Shown piece after piece: positions 35,149 to 43,914 of a DNA stretch of 64,000 bases. Both the position numbers and the translations under genes were made by a program. Source of the stretch: Lachnospiraceae bacterium (GTDB lineage Bacteria > Bacillota > Clostridia > Lachnospirales > Lachnospiraceae); the NCBI GenBank assembly GCA_021770345.1, contig JAETRD010000019.1:1-64000 (forward strand), given 5' to 3'. Within the stretch, counting starts at the first letter, position 1. Every line of letters begins with the position of its first letter. Below the pieces are notes generated by a model, which was not told where the DNA came from, ran no database searches, and saw nothing but the letters and a program-made list of their open reading frames with translations.

Positions 35149-38100
35149 TTATTTCTTAATCTTCACACTCTTTACCGACGAGTACGCACCGTATACTTTC
35201 TTTCCATTTATCGTGCGGTACGCCCGCACTTTGTAATAATACGTCTTTCCCTTCTTTAATTTCGTGTTTTTGTAGGAAACCGTGCCGCCCTTCTTTATTG
35301 TCGTCACCTTCTTGTATTTCCCGTTTTTGCTCATCGCGCTGTATATCTCGTAACCGCTTGCCCCGCTTACCTTTTTCCATGTGATTTTCGCGGTTTTGGA
35401 AGCGGAATTTTTTACAGAAGAAATCGCCGCCTTCGCCGGTACCGGCTTTGCGGACACGACTTTTGACGCCGCGCCCTCCCTTTTGCCGAGGTACGGTCTC
35501 ACCTGATAATAGTAGGTCTTTCCGGTCGTAAGCTTGCCGTCTTTATAGCTTGTATTTTCGTCACCTTTTACCGTCTTCACGCATTTGTAACTGCCGTTTT
35601 TGCTGCCCGCGCGGTACACCTTGTAGCCTGTCACACCGGAAACCTTCTTCCAGCTTACCTTCACGCTGTTGTAGCCCGCGGAAGCCGCCTTTACGCCGGA
35701 GACAGTTTTGATAATCGTAAAATTCACCGTTTTGCTTCCGGTATAGTTTCCTTTTCCCGTCACCGTCACGGTCGCTTTGCCGGCCTTTTTATTGTTCGCA
35801 TACGAAACTGTGTAATCTGCGTCTTTCTTTAACGTGAGATTGCCATCCTTGACCGTCACCGACGGTTTCAATGCTTTTCCGGTGTAGAGCTCGTTTGCAA
35901 TCTCCGATACAGTACAGGCGGAAATGTTTTTTGCCGTGATCGCAAACGTCAAACTCCGGTTTCCGGTATAATTTCCCTTTCCGGTTACCGTGACCACCGC
36001 CGTCCCGACTTTCGTGTTGTTCGCATACGAAACCGTGTAGTCCGTGTCTTTCGTTAACGTAACATTACCGTCTTTGACCGTTACGGCCGGCGTCTGCGCC
36101 GCGCCGGTGTAGGTGTAGCTTGTGGCCGCAAGTGTGGCCGTGCACGCAGAGAAATTTTTCGCCGTGATGGTAAAGTTCAAACTTTGACTTCCGGTGTAAT
36201 TTCCTTTTCCGGTTATCATGGCCGTCGCAGTTCCAACTTTCGTGTTGTTCGCGTACGAAACCGTGTAGTCCGTGTCTTTCGTTAACGTGAGACTGCCGTC
36301 CTTGACCGTCACGCCCGGCGTCTGCGCCGCGCCGGTGTAGGTGTAGCTTGTGGCTACGAGTGTTGCCGTACAGCCAGAGATATCCTTCTCTAAAGCAATC
36401 TCAGGCACTATTTCAAACGTCAGTTCTGTTCTTCCCGTATAACTTCCCTCTCCGGCCACGATGACCGTTGCAGTTCCCACATCGACATTATTCTCATAAG
36501 AAACCGTATAATCCGTCTCGTTCTCTAAGGTTTTCCCGTCGTCTGTCACTGTCACATCCGGCTCGATTTCTTCGCCTGTGTAGGTATAGGATGTCGCTGC
36601 GAGTGTTGCCGTGCAGGCAGAGATATCTTTTAACTGCGGCATTTTCCCTGCAATAAAAGTGTTTCCGTTCCGCTGTGCCCATGACTCCGCGTAACTGCCG
36701 GATTCGCCGTAAATGGCAACATAATAGTCGATTGCATAATCCTCAATGCTTATCACACTTCCTGGAATTTCGATACTTTTCAACCTGCTGCAATATTTAA
36801 ACGCACTTCTCCCTATGCTCGTCACCGTATACCCGTCGATCACTTCCGGTATCACTACATCCGTATCTCTCCCCATATATCTGGCAATCTCGATTGTCTT
36901 TTCACTCACATCTGTCACATGACATGTAAAATCCTTTAATTGCGGCCTTTTTCCTGCAATAAAAGTATTTCCGTTCTGCTGCGCCCATCTCTCCGCATAA
37001 CTGCCGGATTCGCCAAAAATAATAACAGCATCGTCAATTGCATAATCCTCGATGCTTGTCACGCTTCCCGGGATTTCAATATTTGTCAACATATCACAAT
37101 ATTCAAACGCACCACTCCCGATGCTTGTCACACTTCCCGGAATTGCGATATCTGTCAAGTTATAACAGCTATTAAACGCATTACTCCCAATGCTCGTCAC
37201 ACTTCCCGGAATTTCGATACTTATCAATCCGCTACAGTTACTAAACACACCGTTCTCAATGCTCGTCACACCTCCCGGGATTTTGATACTTTTTAACTTC
37301 CAGCAGCCACGAAACGCAGAATTCCCGATACGCGTCACGCTTCCCGGGATTTTAATGCCGTTCAATCTCGAGCAAGCACGAAACGCAGAATCCTCGATGC
37401 TCGCCACGCTTCCCGGAATTTCGATACTATCTAAATCTGCGCAACCATAAAATGCAGAATTCCCGATACGCGTCACTCCCGCGGGAATAATTGTCGTTTG
37501 ACAGCCTGCTATTAAAGTATTGCTTTCCTTCTCTATAATACAGTTATTTCCATTTCCGCTGGTATATACCGTATTCCCCATATCTACCACAATACTTGTC
37601 AAATCGCTACAACAACGAAACGCACCACTTTCGATGCTCGTCACACTCCCCGGGATTTCGATACCTGTCAACCCGCTGCACTCTTCAAACGCAGCATTCC
37701 CGATGCTCGTCACACTTCCCGGGATTTCAATACTTGTCAACCCTCTACAATATCCAAACGCACCGCTCCCAATACTCGTCACTTCCTCAGGAATAATTGT
37801 CGTTTTACAACCCACTATTAAAGTATTACTTTCCTTCTCTATAATACAGTTATTTCCATTTCCGCTGGTATATACCGTATTCCCCGTATCTACCACAATG
37901 CTTGTCAACCTGCTACAGCTACGAAACGCACCAATCCCGATGCTCGTCACACTTCCCGGGATTTCGATACCTGTCAACCCGCTGCACTCTTCAAACGCAG
38001 CATTCCCGATGCTCGTCACACTTCCCGGGATTTCAATACTTGTCAACCCGCTACAACCTTCAAACGCACCTCTCCCGATGCTCGTCACGCTTCCCGGGAT

Positions 38101-38721
38101 TTCAATACTTGTCAACCTGTCGCAGCATTCAAACGCAGCCTCCCCGATCCCCGTCACCGTATATCCGTCAATCTCTCCAGGTATCACAACATCCGTATTC
38201 TTTCCCGAATATCCGACAATCTCGATTGTATTTGCACCCGCATCTGTCACATTATATGTAAAAACCGAGGCTTCCGAGATTCGCATCACTCCTGCTTCCG
38301 AGTCTTCCTGTTCCCCCGTTTCTTCTGATTCCTGTTCTGTCCCCGCAGTCTCCGGATTTTCCGTTTCTTCCGTCTCCAACTCTTCTGTGGGTTCCATAAC
38401 TTCTTCTGTCTCTTTTGTCCCATCTTCCGTTCCCATCGACTCCGAAGCCGCCTCCGTCCCCTCTGTCACGGCGCTTTCCATGTTTTCGGTTTCCTCCGTC
38501 ACGGGAATTTCCGAATCCTGCACCGACTCCGTTCCACCCGCAGTTTCCATCCCCTCCGTCTCTTCCATCCGCTCCGTCTCTTCCATGCGCTCCGTCTCTT
38601 CCGACTGCTCTGTCCCCGTCGCCGCAGGCTGTGCCGCCATCGCCTCCGCCGGCATCCCGAATGCCAGCAGTCCCGCAAGCGCCAACGCCGCAAATCGTTT
38701 CCGGTAGCTTTTGTTTTGCAT
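35149..38721 (-). CDS. leucine-rich-repeat (BspA-type) surface protein with Ig-like and Fn3-like repeats, 1190 aa
   Basis: ATG 38721 (MQNKSYRKRFAALALAGLLA, signal peptide to about 29) with GGAGGAGA upstream. Residues 30-145 are Glu/Thr-rich. About 155-600 are LRR_5/BspA repeats of about 23 residues (SIEIPGSVTSIGNAAFEECS), interrupted twice by a TSGNGNNCIIEKESNTLI insert. About 690-990 hold four 80-residue repeats (ATSYTYTGAAQTPGVTVKDG ... TVSYANNTKVGTAT). The last 190 residues are two Fn3-like modules (GVTGYKVYRAGSKNGSYK) and end in Lys-rich VKSVKIKK. There is no LPXTG, so retention at the surface is by another route or it is secreted. Likely an adhesin or scaffold. Confidence 0.9.
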   Translation of the reverse strand: MQNKSYRKRFAALALAGLLAFGMPAEAMAAQPAATGTEQSEETERMEETERMEETEGMETAGGTESVQDSEIPVTEETENMESAVTEGTEAASESMGTEDGTKETEEVMEPTEELETEETENPETAGTEQESEETGEQEDSEAGVMRISEASVFTYNVTDAGANTIEIVGYSGKNTDVVIPGEIDGYTVTGIGEAAFECCDRLTSIEIPGSVTSIGRGAFEGCSGLTSIEIPGSVTSIGNAAFEECSGLTGIEIPGSVTSIGIGAFRSCSRLTSIVVDTGNTVYTSGNGNNCIIEKESNTLIVGCKTTIIPEEVTSIGSGAFGYCRGLTSIEIPGSVTSIGNAAFEECSGLTGIEIPGSVTSIESGAFRCCSDLTSIVVDMGNTVYTSGNGNNCIIEKESNTLIAGCQTTIIPAGVTRIGNSAFYGCADLDSIEIPGSVASIEDSAFRACSRLNGIKIPGSVTRIGNSAFRGCWKLKSIKIPGGVTSIENGVFSNCSGLISIEIPGSVTSIGSNAFNSCYNLTDIAIPGSVTSIGSGAFEYCDMLTNIEIPGSVTSIEDYAIDDAVIIFGESGSYAERWAQQNGNTFIAGKRPQLKDFTCHVTDVSEKTIEIARYMGRDTDVVIPEVIDGYTVTSIGRSAFKYCSRLKSIEIPGSVISIEDYAIDYYVAIYGESGSYAESWAQRNGNTFIAGKMPQLKDISACTATLAATSYTYTGEEIEPDVTVTDDGKTLENETDYTVSYENNVDVGTATVIVAGEGSYTGRTELTFEIVPEIALEKDISGCTATLVATSYTYTGAAQTPGVTVKDGSLTLTKDTDYTVSYANNTKVGTATAMITGKGNYTGSQSLNFTITAKNFSACTATLAATSYTYTGAAQTPAVTVKDGNVTLTKDTDYTVSYANNTKVGTAVVTVTGKGNYTGNRSLTFAITAKNISACTVSEIANELYTGKALKPSVTVKDGNLTLKKDADYTVSYANNKKAGKATVTVTGKGNYTGSKTVNFTIIKTVSGVKAASAGYNSVKVSWKKVSGVTGYKVYRAGSKNGSYKCVKTVKGDENTSYKDGKLTTGKTYYYQVRPYLGKREGAASKVVSAKPVPAKAAISSVKNSASKTAKITWKKVSGASGYEIYSAMSKNGKYKKVTTIKKGGTVSYKNTKLKKGKTYYYKVRAYRTINGKKVYGAYSSVKSVKIKK

Positions 38722-38850
38722 AGTCTCCTCCATTTCCGCAGCGCGAACACGCCTTATGCTGCCATGCTCATGCTGCCTTGTTACACAGAAACAAATTACT
38801 CATAAAATATCCTTCTTCATTTCCCCCGTATATTTTTTCAAGCTTTTCTG

Positions 38851-38884
38851 AACAAAAAAGGATGTCCCAACCCGGAACATCCCT
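38851..38884 (-). terminator. terminator downstream of cspA-like gene
   Basis: GGATGTTCC / GGGACATCC stem with one mismatch, followed on the minus strand by TTTTTT. Confidence 0.85.
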
Positions 38885-38908
38885 CGGTTACTCTTAGATT
38901 ATTATGAA

Positions 38909-39112
38909 TTATGCGATGCGGGTCACGTTTGCAGCCTGAGGTCCCTTTGCCCCCTCGGTCACTTCAAACTCTACCTGCTCACCGTCTTTTAACTCCTTGA
39001 ATCCGTCCATGTTCAGTGCGGAAAAATGTACAAATACGTCATTGCCCTCTGCATCCGAAATGAATCCATAACCTTTTTTTGCATTAAACCATTTTACAGT
39101 TCCCTGCTGCAT
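38909..39112 (-). CDS. cold shock protein, 67 aa
   Basis: [20 protein letters not shown] with RNP1 KGYGFI and RNP2 VFVHFSAL, the complete CSD fold. It binds single-stranded RNA/DNA as an RNA chaperone. A 5' leader of about 95 bases after the putative promoter is usual for csp genes and may control expression through folding. TTAGGAGGC precedes the start. Confidence 0.97.
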   Translation of the reverse strand: MQQGTVKWFNAKKGYGFISDAEGNDVFVHFSALNMDGFKELKDGEQVEFEVTEGAKGPQAANVTRIA

Positions 39113-39215
39113 AACCTTTCAAAGCCTCCTAAATATAGATAAACTAACGGTCCGACAGATTCCCCAACCGACATGGTTCGAGCCGATTTGGTACCTGTTT
39201 TGTTCAACAAAACAA

Positions 39216-39244
39216 ACCTTAGCATATATTACTCATTTTGTCAA
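39216..39244 (-). promoter_or_regulatory. putative promoter of the cold shock gene
   Basis: Minus strand -35 TTGACA (39239-39244), 17-base spacer, weak -10 TAAGGT (39216-39221). Confidence 0.45.
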
Positions 39245-39257
39245 TGATTTTGAATGT

Positions 39258-40226
39258 TTATTGTCTAATTTGCACATCAATCTGCTGATACGGAATCGAA
39301 ATCCCGTGCTCGTCAAACGCATATTTGATATTTTCCGTCAAACGCCATTTCGCAGTCCAGTATTCCTCCGCAGCGACCCACACACGCAGCCCCAGCTCCA
39401 CGGACGATGCCCCCAGTTCGTTTACAAATACCAGTGTCTCTTCCTCCGTCAGACGCGCCGGCTCCTCCGCTGCCAGCTTCATCAGAATATCCTTCGCCGT
39501 GCGGATATCGGCCTCATATGCGATACCTACGGTGATATCCACACGCCTTTTGTCCATCGAGGTGGCATTCGTCAGACTGCTGTTCGAAAGGTTTCCGTTC
39601 GGGATCACGATCATGCGGTTATCCCCGGTCAGAAGCTTCGTGTAAAAAATAGAGATTTCCGCGACACTCCCCTCGCATCCCTCCGCGATAATATAATCTC
39701 CGACCTTAAATGGTTTCAGGACGAGAATCAGCACGCCGCCGGCAAAATTCGAGAGACTGCCCTGCAGCGCGAGTCCCACCGCCACACCGGCCGAACCCAA
39801 GACCGCCACCGCCGAGGTTGTCGCAATCCCGAATAAGCCCATGATGAAAAACACAAGTATGACATAGAGGGAGTACTTTACGACCGGCGTGACAAACTGT
39901 TTTACGCCCTCGTCCGCATTGCTCCGCTCCATCGAGCGCCAGACCATCTTTACGATCAGCCGTATTACCCTGCTGCCGACTGCGTATATCAGCATCGCTA
40001 TGACAACCTGAAACGCAAAATTCAGCAGGTCCGGCACAAGCCCCTCAAGCCAACTGCGGATCAGTCCGGGATTTTCCGCCATCTCCTGCAGATTTTCCTT
40101 TGCGGCAGCAAACGTCTCCATCGTCTCCGTCGCGTTCGCAATCTCGTTTACCGCGGAATCCGCCGCATTCTTTACACCGTCGCCCGCCGCGGCGAATACT
40201 GCCGCATAAACTTCACTCACCTGCAT
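39258..40226 (-). CDS. MscS-family small-conductance mechanosensitive channel, 322 aa
   Basis: ATG 40226 with GGGAGG upstream. An amphipathic N-terminal region (1-60), TM near 68-90 and 118-140, the pore helix VLGSAGVAVGLALQGSLSNF with the Ala/Gly ridge, and a beta-domain (GGVLILVLKPFKVGDYIIAE ... VIPNGNLSNSSLTNAT). It releases solutes on hypo-osmotic shock. The N-terminal 60 residues are longer than in E. coli MscS. Confidence 0.95.
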   Translation of the reverse strand: MQVSEVYAAVFAAAGDGVKNAADSAVNEIANATETMETFAAAKENLQEMAENPGLIRSWLEGLVPDLLNFAFQVVIAMLIYAVGSRVIRLIVKMVWRSMERSNADEGVKQFVTPVVKYSLYVILVFFIMGLFGIATTSAVAVLGSAGVAVGLALQGSLSNFAGGVLILVLKPFKVGDYIIAEGCEGSVAEISIFYTKLLTGDNRMIVIPNGNLSNSSLTNATSMDKRRVDITVGIAYEADIRTAKDILMKLAAEEPARLTEEETLVFVNELGASSVELGLRVWVAAEEYWTAKWRLTENIKYAFDEHGISIPYQQIDVQIRQ

Positions 40227-40253
40227 CTGTCCCTCCCGCCTCTCTTATCCCTT

Positions 40254-40352
40254 TCTCCATGCGCACACGCTTTTTTGTGCAAAGCCATATATGGCTCTCA
40301 AATTTGTGCGTATGCGCACAAATTTGGGATTGAAAATTTTTAATTTTCAATC
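40254..40352 (-). repeat. multi-palindrome intergenic element, copy 2 (before the MscS gene)
   Basis: Minus strand: GATTGAAAATTAAAAATTTT plus CAATC, AAATTTGTGCGCATACGCAC palindrome, AGCCATATATGGCT stem, then AAGCGTGTGCGCATGGAGAAA. The MscS ribosome binding site lies beyond its end. Confidence 0.8.
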
Positions 40353-40355
40353 TTC

Positions 40356-41603
40356 TCACCGCTCAATGGCGTGAATAAAAAGTCCGCTGCGCAGCTTCGG
40401 CTCAAACCATGTCGATTTCGGCGGCATCAAAAGCCCCGCATCCGCCACGGCAAACAAATCCCGGATATCGGGCGGATACATCGCAAAGGCCACGGCACAG
40501 TCCTCGCCGCAGCGGCGCTCAAGCTCCTTTGTTCCCCGGATTCCGCCGACAAAATCAATCCGTCTGTCCGTCTTCGGGTCTTTTATGCCGAGCACCGGAA
40601 ACAGCAGCTTCTCCTGCAACACGGAGACGTCTAAGCCCGCGACCGGATCCCCCGTCCGCCGGTCCTCCTTTCGGATGCGGCAGCAGTACCAGCGCCCGTC
40701 CAGATACATCGAAAAGGTTCCGCGCTCCGCCGGGCGCTTTTCCTGATTTTCCGGGATTTCCGTCACGTCAAAGCGCTCCGCGACCGCATTCAAAAAGTCC
40801 GAAACGGAATAGCCGTTCAGATTGCGCACGACCCGGTTATAATCCATGATAAGAAGCTCGTCATCCGGAAAAAGCACCGACAGAAAATAATTAAATTCCT
40901 CCTCGCCGGTATACCCGGGATGCATGCTGCGGCGCATCTGACCTACCCTTACCGCCGAGGCCGCCCTGTGATGGCCGTCTGCGATATAGAGACTGTCGAT
41001 TCGGGCAAAAGCATCCGCAATCCGGGTGATTACGGCCTCGTCCCGTATCACGAACACCCTGTGTCTTACGCCGTCCTCCGCCGTAAAATCGTACTCCGGC
41101 TCCTGCCGTTTTCCCTGCCCGACAAGCCGTTTCAACTCCTCATTGGCCCGGTACGCCAAAAAAATAGGACCGGTCTGAGCGCTGCAGGCATCCACATGCC
41201 GGATTCTGTCCTGCTCCTTCTCGGCCCGTGTATTCTCGTGCTTTTTAATCGTATTATCAAGGTAGTCGTCAATCGCCGCGCAGGCCGCAATCCCGGTCTG
41301 CGTTCTTCCGTTCATCGTCAGCTCATACAGGTAAAAGCACGGCTTATCTTCCCGGATAAACGAGCCGTCCTCCACCATCTTCCCGAGCGTGTCATGCGCC
41401 CTTTTGTACACGGCATCCTCATACATGCCGACCGAATCCGGAAACTGCGTCTCCGCCCGGTCAATCGCGAGAAAAGATTCCGGATTCGCCTCCACCAGCT
41501 TCGCCGCTTCCTCTCTGCTATAAACGTCATAAGGGAGGGCAGCAATCTGCGCTGCCTTCCCCTTGCATGGCCGGATACCCGCAAATGGTCTGATTGTTGC
41601 CAT
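40356..41603 (-). CDS. DUF1015 family protein, 415 aa
   Basis: MATIRPFAGIRPCKGKAAQI and LPYDVYSREEA open this conserved family; YIADGHHRAASAVRVGQMRR and NRVVRNLNGYSVSDFL are further blocks. ATG 41603 was chosen as the family start; ATG 41615 (MVISMAT) is nearer the AAGGGAG and is equally possible. It is downstream of serC-serA, a conserved neighbourhood in clostridia and Thermotogales, so a role in serine metabolism is inferred. Enzymatic activity is unknown. Confidence 0.9.
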   Translation of the reverse strand: MATIRPFAGIRPCKGKAAQIAALPYDVYSREEAAKLVEANPESFLAIDRAETQFPDSVGMYEDAVYKRAHDTLGKMVEDGSFIREDKPCFYLYELTMNGRTQTGIAACAAIDDYLDNTIKKHENTRAEKEQDRIRHVDACSAQTGPIFLAYRANEELKRLVGQGKRQEPEYDFTAEDGVRHRVFVIRDEAVITRIADAFARIDSLYIADGHHRAASAVRVGQMRRSMHPGYTGEEEFNYFLSVLFPDDELLIMDYNRVVRNLNGYSVSDFLNAVAERFDVTEIPENQEKRPAERGTFSMYLDGRWYCCRIRKEDRRTGDPVAGLDVSVLQEKLLFPVLGIKDPKTDRRIDFVGGIRGTKELERRCGEDCAVAFAMYPPDIRDLFAVADAGLLMPPKSTWFEPKLRSGLFIHAIER

Positions 41604-41641
41604 AGATATAACCATACTCCCTTCTTTGCATCTGCATCCCT

Positions 41642-42805
41642 TTATTTTATTTTCCGAACCCGAAGGACACCCTCCGTCGCAGAAAGCTTCTCAATCACAT
41701 CCGCGCCGATTGCAGTGTCCACGTCGATCAGCGCATACGCGTAATCGCCCTTCGCCTTATTTGCCATCTCGTCGATATTGATGCCCGCATCGCCCAGAAT
41801 CGTCGTAAAATGGCTGAGCATACCCTTTGCGTTTCTGTGCAGGATACCGATTCTTCCGGCCGTCATGCATGCACCCATGCTGCAGTCCGGGAAATTCACG
41901 GAGTGTACGATATTTCCGTTTTCCATGTAGTCGCGCACTTCGCGCACTGCCATAATCGCACAGTTATCCTCGGACTCCGCCGTGGATGCCCCCAGATGCG
42001 GCGTCACGATACAGCCTTTTGCGCCCACCGTCGTCGGATTCGGGAAATCCGAGACATATTTCTTAAGCTTCCCGGCCGCAAGCGCGTCCACCATCGCCTC
42101 CTCATCCACAAGCAGATCCCTCGCAAAATTTAAAACGATGGCCGTCGGCTTCATCAGTGCGATCGCCTCCGCGTTAATCATCTTCCTTGTGGAATCCAAA
42201 AGCGGCACATGAATCGTGATGTAATCGCACTCACGGTAGATATCCTCCACGTTGCTGATGTGTCTGACGCTCCGCGACAGGCTCCACGCCGCGTTGACCG
42301 AAATGTAAGGGTCGTAGCCGAGCACTTCCATGCCCAGATGCGTCGCCGCGTTCGCCACGAGCACGCCGATGGCGCCGAGACCGATCACGCCGAGCTTTTT
42401 GCCCGAAATCTCGGTTCCCGCAAAATTCTTTTTCTGCTTCTCCGCAGTCTTTGCAATATTTTCGTCGTTCTGATTTTCATTGCACCACTCAATGCCGCCC
42501 ATCAGGTCGCGGGAGGCGTAAAGCATTGCCGCGATCACAAGCTCCTTTACCCCGTTCGCATTTGCGCCCGGCGTATTAAACACGACGATTCCCTGCTCGG
42601 CGCATTTGTCCAGCGGAATATTATTGACGCCGGCGCCGGCTCTTGCGACCGCGGCAAGCCGCCCCGGCAGCTCCATGTCATGCATCGCCGCGCTTCTGAC
42701 GAGCACGGCCTCCGCCTCCTCTATCTGATCGACCTTCTTATAAGCATCCGAAAACAGATCCAGTCCCACCGACGCAATCGGATTTAAGCAATGATACTGA
42801 AACAT
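41642..42805 (-). CDS. serA: D-3-phosphoglycerate dehydrogenase, 387 aa
   Basis: D-isomer-specific 2-hydroxyacid dehydrogenase: Rossmann GLGAIGVLVANAATHLGMEV, catalytic Arg in NFARDLLVDE, and His in TPHLGASTAESEDN. A C-terminal ACT domain (MLSHFTTILGDAGINIDEMA) suggests serine control. It oxidises 3-phosphoglycerate with NAD for serine synthesis. The start ATG overlaps the serC stop by one base (TAATG). Confidence 0.96.
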   Translation of the reverse strand: MFQYHCLNPIASVGLDLFSDAYKKVDQIEEAEAVLVRSAAMHDMELPGRLAAVARAGAGVNNIPLDKCAEQGIVVFNTPGANANGVKELVIAAMLYASRDLMGGIEWCNENQNDENIAKTAEKQKKNFAGTEISGKKLGVIGLGAIGVLVANAATHLGMEVLGYDPYISVNAAWSLSRSVRHISNVEDIYRECDYITIHVPLLDSTRKMINAEAIALMKPTAIVLNFARDLLVDEEAMVDALAAGKLKKYVSDFPNPTTVGAKGCIVTPHLGASTAESEDNCAIMAVREVRDYMENGNIVHSVNFPDCSMGACMTAGRIGILHRNAKGMLSHFTTILGDAGINIDEMANKAKGDYAYALIDVDTAIGADVIEKLSATEGVLRVRKIK

Positions 42806-43887
42806 TACGCATTCTCCTCCTCAAATTTCTTCATAAATTCCACGAGCTTCTCCACGCCCTCTTTCGGCATTGCATTGTAGATCGATGCGCGCATGCCGCC
42901 GACGGTACGGTGTCCCTTGAGATTTACAAAGCCTGCTGCCGCAGCCTCTTTTACAAACTTTGCATCCAGCTCCTCATTCCCGGTCACAAACGGCACATTC
43001 ATCAGCGAGCGGTCTTTTTCCACAACGGTTCCGCGGAACAGTTTGCTGCCATCGAGGAAATCATAGAGAAGCTTTGCCTTCTCCTCATTGCGCTCTTTCA
43101 TTGCGGCAAGGCCGCCCATGCGCTTTAACCATTTGAACACCTTGCCGCAGATATAGATGCCGTAGCACGGCGGCGTATTGTACAGCGAATCGTTATCCGC
43201 ATGCGTCTTGTATTTTAACATCGTCGGCGTCCCGGGCAGCGTATCCTCCGTGATCAAATCTTCCCGGATAATCACGATCACGACTCCGGCCGGCCCGATA
43301 TTCTTCTGGACGCCGCCGTAAATCACGCCATACTTTGTCACGTCCACCGGCTCCGACAGAAAACAGGAAGAGACGTCCGCCACGAGCGTATGTCCCTTGG
43401 TATTCGGAAGCTCTTTATACTTTGTGCCGTAGATCGTGTTGTTCTCACAGATATATACATAGTCCATATCATCCGGGATATCAAGATCGGAACAGTCCGG
43501 GATATAGGAGAACGTCCGGTCTTCGGAGGAAGCGAGCTTTACGGCCTCACCGTAAACGGAAGCCTCCTGATACGCTTTTTTCGCCCACTGCCCGGTCACG
43601 ATATACCCGGCCTTTTTATGCTTCATCAGATTCATCGGAATCATCGCGAACTGCTGCGACGCTCCGCCCTGCAAAAACAGCACTTTATAATTGTCCGGAA
43701 TCTGCATCAGATCGCGCAGGTCCTGCTCCGCCTCTTTGATAATCGTATCGTAAACCTTCGAGCGGTGGCTCATCTCCATCACCGACATGCCGCTGCCCTT
43801 ATAATCTAACATTTCCTCCGCAGCCTCTTTTAATACCTCCTCCGGCAATACCGCCGGACCTGCAGAAAAGTTATAGACTCTGCTCAT
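42805..43887 (-). CDS. serC: phosphoserine aminotransferase, 360 aa
   Basis: MSRVYNFSAGPAVLPEEVLK is the SerC opening; SHRSKVYDTIIKEAEQDLRD and the PLP lysine region GVIYGGVQKNIGPAGV follow. Converts 3-phosphohydroxypyruvate and glutamate to phosphoserine. AAAGGAGGAA precedes ATG 43887. It is 27 bases after ilvB and coupled to serA. Confidence 0.97.
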   Translation of the reverse strand: MSRVYNFSAGPAVLPEEVLKEAAEEMLDYKGSGMSVMEMSHRSKVYDTIIKEAEQDLRDLMQIPDNYKVLFLQGGASQQFAMIPMNLMKHKKAGYIVTGQWAKKAYQEASVYGEAVKLASSEDRTFSYIPDCSDLDIPDDMDYVYICENNTIYGTKYKELPNTKGHTLVADVSSCFLSEPVDVTKYGVIYGGVQKNIGPAGVVIVIIREDLITEDTLPGTPTMLKYKTHADNDSLYNTPPCYGIYICGKVFKWLKRMGGLAAMKERNEEKAKLLYDFLDGSKLFRGTVVEKDRSLMNVPFVTGNEELDAKFVKEAAAAGFVNLKGHRTVGGMRASIYNAMPKEGVEKLVEFMKKFEEENA

Positions 43888-43914
43888 ATCAACTTCCTCC
43901 TTTATATAAAAACA

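Noticed and set aside
37040..38140. Regular short repeats that look array-like at DNA level (possible CRISPR or satellite).
   Set aside because: They are the codons of the BspA-type leucine-rich repeats in one long open frame; spacing and content follow the protein unit, with no constant repeat and unique spacers.
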